Shown here piece by piece: positions 1 to 20,697 of a stretch of DNA of 64,000 nucleotides. The DNA lies in contig NC_134028.1 in the NCBI RefSeq assembly GCF_964204645.1, positions 3,384,501 to 3,448,500 of the forward strand, given 5' to 3'. The notes under the pieces were generated by a model. That model ran no database searches and was not told where the DNA came from. It saw nothing but the letters and a program-made list of their open reading frames with translations. The number at the start of each line of letters is the position of its first letter. Positions within the stretch are counted from its first letter, which is position 1. Source of the DNA: Tubulanus polymorphus. Its lineage: Eukaryota; Nemertea; Palaeonemertea; Tubulaniformes; Tubulanidae. The position numbers and the translations under genes were made by a program.

Positions 1-4802
<4,802 letters not shown>

Positions 4803-4903
4803 CGGTTTTATGGACCGCTAGTACCTTTGACCCGGGGACTAACTAAATCGGAAAAATGAATTGAGTTAGCCCCGGGTTAAAGGTAATACCAGTCTGTAAA
4901 ACC
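4803..4903. repeat. Fold-back (inverted) repeat, MITE-like
   Basis: The left arm (about 4803-4845) and right arm (about 4862-4903) are imperfect reverse complements about 42 bp long, joined by a loop of about 16 bases. The best-matched part is the CCCGGG-containing core (TTTGACCCGGGG against CCCCGGGTTAAAG). A transcript of either strand would form a long hairpin. No target duplication was identified, so the outer limits are uncertain. Confidence 0.75.
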
Positions 4904-5065
4904 CATCTTCACCCGTCAAGGGATTCGAACCCACTACGCTAAAGCTGTTCGCCGAAAGTGGAAGCGAGTTCGGGAGTGATACCGGACCCCTGGCAAGCGA
5001 GGATGGTAAAACCGGCCCCTGTATTTTGTCAAAATTAACCCTCTCTATGTCTCTAATCACCGATA
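4904..5065 (-). mobile_element. Possible tRNA-derived SINE fragment
   Basis: On the minus strand the sequence includes GTGGGTTCGAATCCC, a good match to the tRNA T-arm/B-box of RNA polymerase III genes. It adjoins the 4803-4903 hairpin and may be part of the same composite element. No clear A box was found and it does not fold as a full tRNA, so I call it SINE-like rather than a tRNA gene. Confidence 0.4.
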
Positions 5066-5862
5066 TCTGAGGTTTGACATTCAGCGTTATCCCTTACATT
5101 TTTACAGTTTGAATTGTTTATTTGTTTTACGTCGTTCACTTCTTCGTTTCTCAAGACATACCGAGTCATATCGGTTTGTTCATTCAACCTCGCTACGGGA
5201 CCACGGCCTTTGAAGTATTGTCCGCATTCCCGAAATGCTTGAATTGTCTAAAAGAAAAACTCAACACTTTTATGATAATGCATAAGTATCATAGTCACCA
5301 TGAACGGACACTGAATTTAATAGTGAATCTAAAAGGGGGCACGGCGCATCTTGGGGGCTGATCCGTCGCGTTTGATGTTCACGAAGGTTTTCACTGAAAC
5401 GGCGTTCTGTGCAGCTGGAGCCGATGAGGCATGATCCGCCTTCGCGTTTCGTGTTACGGTTTCAGCTAATTAATTGACAAATTGGAATATCACGTTCTTC
5501 TTATACGCGCCGTTTGTTTTGAAAAATGTTCGATTCTATTGCCGAGGAATAACGGAGTTTTAACGTTGCACGAAGCTATGCATTTATCTGAAAGAAAGAA
5601 TACAAGATGATATAAGTACATATAGGGAGAATATAATTCATTTAATGGAATAGAAAGTGAATTGGAGTTTTGCATACATAGATTCTAAAAGCCTAGCAAG
5701 ACACAGTAAGACACAGCCTGATAACGACGCAGAAACGCGTCACTGGTTTATTTCGGGGTTCCAAACACGAACGAGTTTTTTGGTAAACAACAAAAGCGTC
5801 GCTGTCTCAGGTTCCCGGTGTATATCTTGCTGTGTACACAAGACTTAGGGCTTTTTATGACT
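5066..5862. other. Intergenic, no supported gene
   Basis: Only short open frames are present, none with a recognisable motif. No repeat or RNA gene was seen. Confidence 0.45.
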
Positions 5863-6181
5863 TGGTTACTGGTAACTGGTTACTGGTTACTGGTTACTGG
5901 TAACTGGTAACTGGTTACTGATTACTGGTTACTGGTTACTGGTTACTGGTTACTGGTTACTGGTTACTGTTTACTGGTTACTGGTTACTGGTTACTGGTT
6001 ACTGGTTACTGGTTACTGGTTACTGGTTACTGGTTACTGGTTACTGGTTACTGGTTACTGGTTACTGGTTACTGGTTACTGGTTACTGGTTACTGGTTAC
6101 TGGTTACTGGTTACTGGTTACTGGTTACGGGTTACTGGTTACTGGTTACTGGTTACTGGTTACTGGTTACTGGTTACTGGA
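5863..6181. repeat. Heptanucleotide satellite (TTACTGG)n
   Basis: About 45 copies of the 7-bp unit TTACTGG. Copies are nearly perfect in the body. The left edge carries variants (GGTAACTGG, ACTGATT) and there are isolated changes inside (TTTACTGG, TTACGGG). Seven is not a multiple of three, so all frames rotate. Degenerate copies at one edge and clean copies internally fit expansion by slippage or unequal exchange. Confidence 0.97.
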
Positions 6182-9100
6182 TACTACAAAGTTTCAATTC
6201 TCGTTAATAGGCGACATATGCATGTGTCATCTGGGAATGTGTCATCAATATTTTACAATCCGTTTATTTGATTTCTCATAACTGTATCACTGACTGGGTG
6301 TATATAGACTGGGTGCATGTATTGGCGCTTTCTCTATTACGTTAATGAATCCACGTGAAAGAAACTGCTATCGATGTCACTTGTATCAAAATCAGTAACG
6401 ATTAATAGGTAAAGAAGAAACTCCGTGTTGAGTTTTATTAGCCGTCGACGTTTCGTCGACGTCGTCGTCGCCCGGGTTTCTGTTTTATTATGTCTCGATT
6501 TATTCCCGATGGAAATCAGATTTGAGCGTATTCGGCTGGGTCAATAAGTCCAATCCCGCGGGGACGTATCGATCAAAATACCCCTCGTATTCCAATCACG
6601 GTTCGATGAGTTACCGATGCACAACGATAAGGATTACTTTTCATCGTCGACTATTTGATTCGTTTAGTCTAACGGCGAGATTTTTTCGCCGGTCGCCTGA
6701 AGACCCGAACACCAATCATCTTTTGCCGCCCACGCACGTAAAACGGCGTGTTTAATACGTTGGTAATGACTCCGCTCTATCGTTTGCCGAACCGAACCAA
6801 TTTTCCGGTCTTATATTCTGTCTAAGTGCGTTCGTTTTGCACGCTCCATTAATAAATTGTCATCCAAGGGCTGTTTGCGACGAGCGATTACCAGTTACTG
6901 GCAATTGCAGACTCCGATTTCATTTTGGAGCTCGTACACTCCTTTCGCTGCGTTTTGACCGCGGAAAAACGTTTGCGGTCGTCGTCACTGCTGGTTGATG
7001 AATATCGTTTGTGTACGCCGTGCGCGTGGGATGACCTGCGACCTCGATCTCTGTGAGGTGGCCAGGATTCGATCTCGAAACTAAATGAACAATCCAGCGG
7101 GATATAGTTTTAGAAAACTAAGATCCAAACAACGCAAGGCAAGATAACAGACTAACAAACCTCCGTTCTAAGAGGCAATGGTCCTACCCGGTTCGACCAT
7201 GCTTTGACCAGGCCGATTGGTTGTGTGCTTGACTGAAACTTATAAAACTCGCTCTCGTGCGTACCAACGGAAATTTCCTGCAAATACGTCATTCTTGTAA
7301 GCGGGGGAATCCGCGGATTTTCGCGAAAATTTAACCAGAACGTAATTAAGTAAATTTAATTTCTCTGTTACTTTGGTCTAATGAGAACGAGATACTGGTT
7401 TCGAAATGATTAAAGTCCGTTCTAAAAGACTGACTGTTGAACTATTGGCCTATAACACGGTGCCCTTTACAAACTACCACAAAAAAACTCACAATTTCTT
7501 TACGCATTAAATATCAAATTATGAGATGTTGAAAATTGATTCTTTCCAAGAATTTGCCTCGAACTCTCATACGCGTTATTACACGGTTACCACGAGGTGA
7601 TTTCATAATGCATACCGTAATCTAGTTCAATGTGTAGGTGTCTGTACCTATGGACGTATAAACTAGTTATTCTAGTTTATACGTCCATCGTGTACCATAC
7701 TATTCGCCCTTTGGCTTATATATGATTGTGTCCGGCGTCTTTTTGCATTCGACAAACCTTTCCGAACGTGGAAGCAGTGTGGCAGAAAATGAATGCATCC
7801 GCTGGAGGAAATTGGTGCGGCGATCTGATGTCGATACTAGGCATGTCCTGTATCGCGGTTTGCGTGGGCGGGTGGTCTCACCGGTGCACCGATACATAAA
7901 CCAATTTGTAATCACCGTGTATTAGATAATAGCGACATGAAAGTCCATCACCGCGAGACCGATAGTCGGGGGAGTCTGGCTGGATCATTGTCGACTATCA
8001 TGCAATTTAGCAATCATTATCATCGCAAATGTGATCGCGGCACAATTCCGTAACTTGTTAACCGGATTCACTCAGGCGTTTTGTATGTCGCTAAGGCTCG
8101 GAAAAAAACGCTGATTTCTTGAGCAATTTTCAATGCCTGAGGCTCCCTAGTAATATATAGGATATGAGTGTGCATATATACATACATGTTTTAAGCTAAT
8201 ATGATATTTGTAATTATCTATAATTCCTAACCCTCAAGCCGAATGCAAACAGCAAGACATAAACCAACTTTTATTATATTTTTATTCTTTCTCTCCATGT
8301 TGTTTATCTCTTAGTATTTTAGCTGCATTTACAATCTCATTTGATATGATATGATTTATTTTCTCCACAAAAAGTCTTTTTTATAATTAGCCATATATAT
8401 TGAATAGTTGATCATGCTTTGTACGTATCTTTTTGTTTGTTTCTGATTCCTTGTTTAATGTTCATTGACAATCTTTGTATGTACAGATTTTGAAATTGAT
8501 AAATAAATTGAATTGAATTATAGTTTTCTTGGCTGGTTTCGTGATAGTGTGCGTTGCCTCTGAAACGCACATTCGGTAAAGCTTCAACCTTATGGTACAA
8601 TGTATTGGTTTGCTCGGCCACATTTGCGTTCTTTGTTCGCGACCTCCCTTTGGTATCATTACATTCAATGATTAGCTTGAAGCGAGCATAAAACAAATTA
8701 TTTTTCCACCCATGTCACCCTTCTGAGGTCATTGTCCGTTCATCTTGGAGTCTATTTGACCAGAACTACACTGGGAGTAACTCTATCCATCTTGTTTTAT
8801 GAATGTTTTCCGCACAATCTCCCTGTGTGTTTGCCAAATCCTGGCTAATAAAGACCCTGCTGTCCCAAAAGAAGAGCCAATTTGTTTGACTATGACCCGA
8901 ACACGAGGAATCATTGATTAGTCCCGTTGCAATTACTGGTCAACCATTCACTGGAAAATGCAATATCGTATGATGACTTCAAGTTACGGGGAACGTTCTT
9001 AGTTGGCCACATTTTATGTTATTTCCGGCAAAACTATCTAGGGTAACCGTTAATTTCTTGTTTTCGAACAAGAAACGCTAAGGAAAACGGGTTGAAATTG

Positions 9101-10151
9101 TACACTGTCACCACTACTGCCACCGTGCGGTTGATAATCAAACTACTAATTGAGAAACGAAGCTGTTGCGTGAATCAAATAAGCCATTTATATCTTCCCT
9201 TGTCACTTTGAATCATCGTAAGCAACTAAAAAAACCCGTAATACTTGATTGAGTGTGAGGATCAACGAAGGATTAGACGGAGAACATTAATCTGCTTGGC
9301 TTCTGGTGTACTTTAACGACTCGCTAAATCATTACTAGGCAACCGAGGCTTGGTATTTAGCGGTTACTCGCAACTAATATAATTATCCACCAGTCAAAAG
9401 GATTTGTCATAATCCCCTAGGGTTCTATCAAATGTTGTATAACATAAAGTTTTTAAAGAGCATTAACGACTTTTGCGCCATTTATGTACCAATGATACCA
9501 TAGCATTATATGTGATTGTGCTGAAGTTTATATCGAGAGCTTTGAAAACATGGTATGTGATAATTAGAAAGATCCGGTGAAAAATCAATTGGTCAACTGT
9601 AACACCGAGCACTGATGCCCGATGAGAGGGTACCCCGCTGTTTTCCTCGTCCCATTTCGAACTCAGATCTTGGCATACCGGGTATAAATAGCCTGCAACG
9701 AACACTAAGCGGAGCTTGTCGTAAAAATAGATGCTGACCATGAGAAACACTGCGTAGACTGACGTTTCGCGATAATGTGGAGTTAGTTGATCGCGGCGCT
9801 GGGAAAGAAAGTGACAATTCTATATGGGACAATTTCCTCGTTGTAATCGGCGATATGAAATACTAGAAATAACCTGCCAGTTTTTGTCAGTTGTCATTGA
9901 ACAGCGCTGACACTCTCGCTTGATTTCCCTGGTCGGATACGTCATAGATCGCGCAAACGACTTGCCCGCTTTCTTGTCGTCTGGTGAATGTTTCCTCGAG
10001 ACGCGTTGTATTCATTCTGTATATTCACTAAAATCAATAATTTTGGTCGTGATTCTGTTATCATTTAATTTCTTAACTGACTTGCGTACAATAAAACTAA
10101 CCTTACGTATCCATAGAACGGTCGCTGATAATGCATTAATTTTTACATGAA
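6182..10151. other. Intergenic, no supported gene
   Basis: I see no recognisable coding exon. Two weak B-box-like strings occur, near 7067 (minus, GATCGAATCC) and near 7178 (plus, GGTTCGACC), but neither has a partner A box that I could identify. The palindrome at 7650-7688 is listed separately. Confidence 0.45.
7650..7688. repeat. Short perfect palindrome, copy 1 of dispersed family
   Basis: The arm ATGGACGTATAAACTAG (7650-7666) and its exact reverse complement (7672-7688) are separated by a 5-base loop TTATT. This makes a perfect 17-bp stem. The same palindrome recurs at 38514-38557 and 53988-54019. Confidence 0.93.
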
Positions 10152-10392
10152 GAAGAAAAAAACGCAAAACGTAACTTATAGGGCAAATACGTACAAACTT
10201 CGTTTTTGGGCCATAGTAAAAACGAAAACTTCATTTTTGCTATTGCCAAAAAACGAATAGTCATAGAGTGAAAACGAATCTTTTCGATTTTGCTTTATAA
10301 TATTTCGTTTTTGTGCGGTGAAGTTCTTTTTGCTAGGGTGCAAAAACGTAAAGTTCGTTTTTGCTCTATAGGTTTCGTTTTACGTTTTTCTA
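10152..10392. mobile_element. MITE-like fold-back element
   Basis: The left arm (about 10155-10210) and right arm (about 10338-10391) are imperfect inverted repeats of about 55 bp. Both are rich in AAAACG/CGTTTT. Internal sequence repeats the same AAAACG/CGTTTTT words. There is no coding capacity. Length of about 240 bp with long terminal arms is typical of non-autonomous miniature elements. No clear target duplication was found. Confidence 0.65.
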
Positions 10393-11699
10393 TAATCGAG
10401 GTCACAAAATAATGCATGTGGCCCTTATCAGCCATCGGAGTATAACAGGACGACAATTCATTGATTTTTGTCGTATGCGTTTCTTCCAGATTCGTGTATG
10501 AAAGATTTTCATGTTTTTTGTTATTTCCTAGATTTATTCGGTGTTTCTTTTGTCATCAATAAACGCGTAACCCAAGTGACAAATGGAAGAAGTTGCCAGA
10601 CATCATAAATCGCCTTATATAATTGGGGAAACGGTGCGTCGCCTTTACGTTGACTCGAATAGAAGTCGGATACAATTGAGATGATTATTTTATCCAGGGT
10701 AGGTAAGCCTATAACAATGAACTTGTACTTTTCACGAATGTAGCGACACTGCTCGGAGTTGCTTGTACAAGCACTAGGCCAACCGCCTGAAAACTGCACC
10801 AAAACTACGTCCCTTTGATATTTCATCTGTGTATTCTTATCGCTTTACTGCGAGAATTGAACAACCCAGCAACGACTGTATTTGTATCTCCAGGTCACGT
10901 TTTTCCGTGTTTGCCTTTAATCCGAGACGTTCCTTAGAATTAGCATGCTTTGGCCATCACTGCAATTGGCATCGCTCAACATCAGCTAATCATTGAAGCG
11001 TCGTGACATACAAGTTTCTATTTCGTTACTTTATTCGTCGTTGCAAAAAAGGGCCGAAGCCGCATCGATCGCATGATTCACAAAAAAAAGCGTTTCAATC
11101 TAAGAAATTAGGAAACGAACCGAAGAATTGCTTTTGCAAAACACTTTAAAAGATTGTTTAAGATTATACGTTATCGTCTTACTTCACCAGTTGTTCAGCA
11201 TCTCTCATCAATTTCCTTGTACTTCTCATCGTATATCAATTCTTAAATGAAATCGGTTCTTATTGAAAATCAATTTGTTAATGAAATCTGTGTGTATATT
11301 ACAATACGTACATGTACAAAATCTAATGAAGGATTTTATTACAATTATCAGCACTTATATATACTATTTGGGATTGGCATTGCCTGATACAGCGAATATC
11401 TTCATCAAAATCGCAAATTATTATGGTCATTGAGGTATACTCATCGCTGATAATTGACATATCGATATCACTTGTTTTTGGGCCCGGCACCTATCGATGA
11501 AACGCGTCTGAATTTTCTTCAAAACGTCATTTTTACCGAGAAAATATCCTCCTCCGTGACGGCGCTCTAACATGAAAATCTCGTTAAACGCTCGAAGACT
11601 TACGGCACTTTTAGCGATCGTTTCCGTTCCATGAAATCGACGCCAATTTAATTAAATCACTGAAATTAAATAAGCCGTCAGAAGTATTAAGCTTCAAAT
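10393..11699. other. Intergenic, no supported gene
   Basis: A 101-residue minus-strand frame (10521-10826) has no recognisable motif and I do not support it as a gene. The end nearest 11.7 kb is likely the 3' flank of the ninjurin-like gene. Confidence 0.4.
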
Positions 11700-11705
11700 T
11701 TTATT
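11700..11705 (-). promoter_or_regulatory. Candidate poly(A) signal for ninjurin-like gene
   Basis: The minus strand reads AATAAA about 98 bases downstream of the TGA stop at 11803-11805. This is the first such hexamer past the stop and would give a short 3' UTR. Confidence 0.5.
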
Positions 11706-11802
11706 GTGAGGCCTCGAGTTCACGCAGTGAATCATGTAAAAATCTTAATGTCGGTCGCGACAACGTTTTTTTCCAGTCTTTAAAACCGTTTTGTTTTCAG
11801 AC

Positions 11803-12444
11803 TCAATCTTTCACGGATTTATCGTGCCAATTTCCCGAATCACTAAAAGACGTGATTGATATATTGATGATTATAACGGCAAAACCTAGTAACGACAAAA
11901 TATTCGCTAATTTTGCGTTAAATAATTCCTTCCGCGTAGTTCCATCTTCGAGAAGTTTTTCATGAGCATTTTCTACAGCTTCTGCCCCGCCTTTGATCAT
12001 TATCTCTTCTTGTTCCGTCAATTTTCCTCCTTCCTCGACATGTCCTACCTCTTCTTCTTCTTCTTCTTCTTCATCATGTCCCTCCTCTTTTTCTTTCTCG
12101 TGTTCTTCCTCTTTCTTTTCCCCGTGTCCTCCTTCTCCTTCCTCGTGCCCACTGATCACCTGCGAGTTGGATTCGGAAGAACTGATGACCATCAATAAGA
12201 TCGCCATCGCCATTTCTAAAATGATCGATACGATCAACAGCAGCAACATCGTGTAGTAATACTCAACTCTCGGCTTTCCTTGGCTTAATATAGTTCTCAG
12301 ATGATTTATATTTGCTGTCAAAAGGGTTATATTTGACAGATTGTGCAAGTTTGTCTTCTTTGTTGCGTATCCCTTGCGCGATATTTTTGTTTTAATCTCA
12401 TGTTCTTCTTCTTGTTCACCGTGCCCTGCTTCCTCGCCTCCCAT
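11803..12444 (-). CDS. Ninjurin-like membrane protein with acidic cytosolic insert
   Basis: The 213-residue protein resembles ninjurins, small plasma-membrane proteins that oligomerise and in mammals (NINJ1) execute membrane rupture in lytic cell death. Residues 19-56 match the conserved amphipathic region (YATKK at 26-30, then NITLLTANINHLRTILSQG). TM1 is about 65-88. TM2 is about 181-200 and ends in IIINISITSF, close to the ninjurin ending VVNIFITAF. Between them residues 89-178 form a loop of roughly 90 residues, very rich in Glu, Gly and His, including eight consecutive Glu at 125-132. As I recall, vertebrate ninjurins have under 20 residues there. In the NINJ1 topology this loop is cytosolic. 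The first Met is at 12444, since an in-frame stop lies just upstream. The gene is intronless as read. The family call rests on pattern memory and needs a profile search. Confidence 0.75.
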   Translation of the reverse strand: MGGEEAGHGEQEEEHEIKTKISRKGYATKKTNLHNLSNITLLTANINHLRTILSQGKPRVEYYYTMLLLLIVSIILEMAMAILLMVISSSESNSQVISGHEEGEGGHGEKKEEEHEKEKEEGHDEEEEEEEEVGHVEEGGKLTEQEEIMIKGGAEAVENAHEKLLEDGTTRKELFNAKLANILSLLGFAVIIINISITSFSDSGNWHDKSVKD

Positions 12445-17406
<4,962 letters not shown>

Positions 17407-17742
17407 TTCGATTGCTCTCGTCCGTTCCAATGTCCGAATTGTTCGCATGTCCGTGTTCGATTGCTCGTATCCGTTCCCATGTCCGAATTGTTCGCATGTC
17501 CATGTTCGATTGCTCTCGTCCGTTCCCATGTCCGAATTGTTCGCATGTCCGTGTTCGATTGCTCGTGTCCGTTCCCATGTCCGAATTGTTCGCATGTCCG
17601 TGATCGATTGCTCTCGTCCGTTCCCATGTCCGAATTGTTCGCATGTCCGTGTTCGATTGCTCTCGTCCGTTCCCATGTCCGAATTGTTCGCATGTCCGTG
17701 TTCGATTGCTCTCGTCCGTTCCCATGTCCGAATTGTCCCCAT
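17407..17742. repeat. 49-bp minisatellite, about seven copies
   Basis: The word CCGTTCC recurs at 17422, 17471, 17520, 17569, 17618, 17667 and 17716, an exact 49-bp period. Copies are more than 90% identical. Variants include CCAATG for CCCATG in copy 1, CATGTTCG in copy 2 and TGATCGATT in copy 4. Because 49 is not a multiple of three, several frames on both strands stay open with Ser/Cys/Pro-rich or Arg/Glu/His-rich products. I regard these as repeat artefacts, including the 300-residue plus frame running through to 18208. Confidence 0.97.
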
Positions 17743-19223
17743 TAAATCCGTTTTTTTTCTATTTACAGACGATCTATTGCTTCGTCTGCTTTTAATGGTC
17801 GTCTTTCTCGAAATGTCATGGTTGTTCCGACAGACGTCGGCCCAGCTCCAGTCGAATGTGAAATTCGTATACGACCTTTTCATACGCTGGGTGTCTAGAT
17901 CGAGTTTTGCGAGGGCGGATCTGTACCGCTACGGGCAGGTTGTTGGTTGGTCTTTCTTCACTTCCATCAACGAGTCAAACAAACAAAACCGCGTTGATTT
18001 TTTCCAGGAAATCCAGGCGCTTAATGCAACTGATTCGCGAACTATACAAATAACATCCGACACATTGTACAAGAAAATAGGAACGTTTTGTGTTTTCGTC
18101 ACCATCCGGACTACATGCAATAAATGTACGGCTAGAAATTGGATTTCTGTCGCTGAAACTGAATCAGCATGGCGAGTTTTAAAATTTGATTTGCGCCTTC
18201 GTTTCTAGCGCCGATAATTCACTGCCTAGTATCGAGAAATCTTTAATAAATTCTCAAACCCCCAGGGATATAGTTTTCCACAAGATTTGGAAAAATGAAA
18301 TTCGAAATCGAAAATTAAGCCATCGTTGCCTCTTACATTTTCCTTCGTTCGATTATATACACGTGTAGCTTTCATATTTCTGTTTATTTCAAATCCTCGC
18401 AGTATTTTTCAATGACAAACTAAGCGATTTCTCATCGAGCGCAGGTGGTTTTCATTAATTCAGATGGATCAGAGAAGACGGCTTTCTTTCCAACGCGATT
18501 GGTGACGATACGAAAGAATTATGCGGATTTTAAGGAAAAAAAACAGATTAGAACGAGGAATATTTTTCAGCTCGTTATCAGGCAGAAGCTTCACTCGGCG
18601 TCGATCACAAAGGTAGAAATCAATGGCGGCGCATATAGGCGTGGGAGGCAAGCGCCTGAGTGACGTATCTCTAATTTACAGCTGTAAACCGAAGGTTGAT
18701 GATCATCTTTGCGTTCTTATCGTGTCTTTGCAGAAACCCAAGAAACTGCGTCTTATCTCAAAAACAAATTGACACAAAACAACGCTCTATAAGACGCGAT
18801 GCGCCGCATCAAGCTTAATTCTTTTCCCGTTACAGATTGAAAATTTAATTGCCATATACAAAAACCAGCAGTGTTTTTTATACATGCGCTTCTAGTTCAC
18901 GTATGAAGAACAATCGAAAGTTTTCTTTCCATTTTGGGTAAGATTGTAGTCGGCGAACAGCAATGGACATCATTAAAGAAAGGCATATATAATTGTTTGA
19001 AAGCAGGGTCGGATAGAAGGGGGACCTAAGCGCGGGCCTCCCTTTTTTGTCAAGATATAAATGTTCACAGAAGCATTAAGAAAGTTATACATACAGTGGT
19101 AAATTATTGCCTAATCATTGCTGAAGGACTATTCACAATTCCTGTATCCACCCCTGGAAAGGAAAAGTAAAGTGTGGGTCAAGATGGCGTAACAGAACGC
19201 TGCGCTTTATTTGCAGTGAAAAC
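17743..19223. other. Intergenic, no supported gene
   Basis: Downstream of the minisatellite the plus frame continues open to 18208 without a recognisable domain. A 72-residue frame at 18445-18663 is equally unremarkable. No RNA gene was seen. Confidence 0.4.
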
Positions 19224-19471
19224 TAGTTCATTTTCAACTAAATTTGAACTGGAATTTTAGGCTTCCAAAACCGAAGATCATCAAACAAGTCATCAAATAG
19301 GCATTAGATTCACTTCCCCACTGTATACGGTTTAGATATCATTGAATTAGTTCATTTTCAACTAAATTTTGAACTGGAATCTTAGGCTTCCAAAACAGAA
19401 GATCATCAAACAAGTCATCAAATAGGCATTAGATTCACTTCCCCACTGTATATGGTTTAGATATCATCGAA
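19224..19471. repeat. Tandem duplication, 124-bp unit, two copies
   Basis: The block starting AGTTCATTTTCAACTAAA at 19225 recurs at 19349. The copies differ by a one-base indel and a few substitutions (AAAACCGAAG/AAAACAGAAG, GTATACGG/GTATATGG). High identity suggests a recent local duplication. No coding content. Confidence 0.93.
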
Positions 19472-19953
19472 ATTCGATTTATGGAATGTAGAAGTTGATT
19501 CGAATTTAACCGATTATATTGACCAATACGCCGACCCCTGGTGGGTCGTCACGTAATCCTCGCTTGTCGCAGTAGCTGTGCCGACCCCGCATTCGAAATA
19601 GGCCTAAAAAGACGCCCTCGTCGGTTAATCGCAAAAGAAACCGTTTAACATGTATACGTGGCTATATAGAGCGATGAAGAAGTCATCTTGCGTCATCTTT
19701 CTACGTGGGACCGTTTCTTATTTATTCTACACGACCGCCAGTAAATCATTTGCCTGTGCCAATATGCACACAGTGACACGCCGAGAAGAACTTCGGCGGA
19801 AAATTCCATCATAAACTGCGACAAAACATCAATGATGTCGCGATGCGAGAGTAACAGTGAAGACACCTTCATTAAATGATATTTTACGCGGTTGCCAGGG
19901 AGATATGGGTCACTAGAAAAACTCACGCTTCAGCGGTGATAGTTGATAGCTGA

Positions 19954-20054
19954 TGACGTCATCAGGCAGCGGTGTTTGCTTTCCATTCATTCTATCAACG
20001 ATTCGACATCTTCTTTCGGTAGTGACGTCATCGTAGGCTCTCGACGGGTATAAG
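19954..20054 (+). promoter_or_regulatory. Candidate CRE-TATA promoter
   Basis: Two perfect cAMP-response elements TGACGTCA (19954-19961 and 20023-20030) precede a TATA-like GTATAAG (20048-20054), with 17 bases between the second CRE and the TATA word. An ATG at 20091 opens a 42-codon frame ending at 20219 (start MSPFISNTIRF). The arrangement fits an inducible polymerase II promoter, but nothing confirms a transcript. Confidence 0.35.
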
Positions 20055-20659
20055 TGTGGCTCTACTCGTTCACTGGAATTAAATCGCTATATGTCGCCTT
20101 TCATCAGCAATACGATCAGATTCCTCGATAAACTGCGCAGTTTTCGGTGTCTCCAAAACCTAGCGAGAAACACCAAGTTAGTCTGCGACAAAAACCATAA
20201 CAAGGTGAAGGACGCATGAGCGTGACCGTGTCGACTGACCATTTGACAAGGAATGCCCTACTTCCGTTCGCAGCTTCTACGTCATCGCAAATATTCTAGA
20301 AACGCTCGCTAACGTTGTCTTCATTGAGACTATTATTTTATGAGCCAAACGATAACGTTGTTGCTACGAAACAACGTATTTTATACTGAGCAATAATAAG
20401 ATACGTATATCTAATATCTGTGTAAATTTCTCTGGGCGAAGCCTGTGAACAGTGTCAGTTTGGTTTCCAGTGTACGGAAACAGAGAAGTCGAGAGAGGAA
20501 ACGAGAGACTGTATTTTACTGCGACGGTCTTTTTGCACGCCGACGTCGAGTCTTTTGTTCGAATCGATCCGACTGCGGGGAGATGGTTTTACCGGTTCAC
20601 GGTACATACTGCATATCGGTTTTTACGGCTCGGCGTTAGTGACATCATCAACGAGCTAG

Positions 20660-20697
20660 TGACGTCACCAAGCAGCCATCAGCGTCGGCGTTTATAA
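20660..20697 (+). promoter_or_regulatory. Second CRE-TATA module
   Basis: TGACGTCA at 20660-20667 is followed by TTTATAA at 20691-20697, and then by TTCATCGGCAAT. This resembles TTCATCAGCAAT found downstream of the 20.0-kb module. The two modules may be diverged duplicates. Function is inferred only from motifs. Confidence 0.25.

Noticed and set aside
11962-12256. Ser/Phe-rich plus-strand frames
   Set aside because: Antisense of the poly-Glu region of the ninjurin-like gene.
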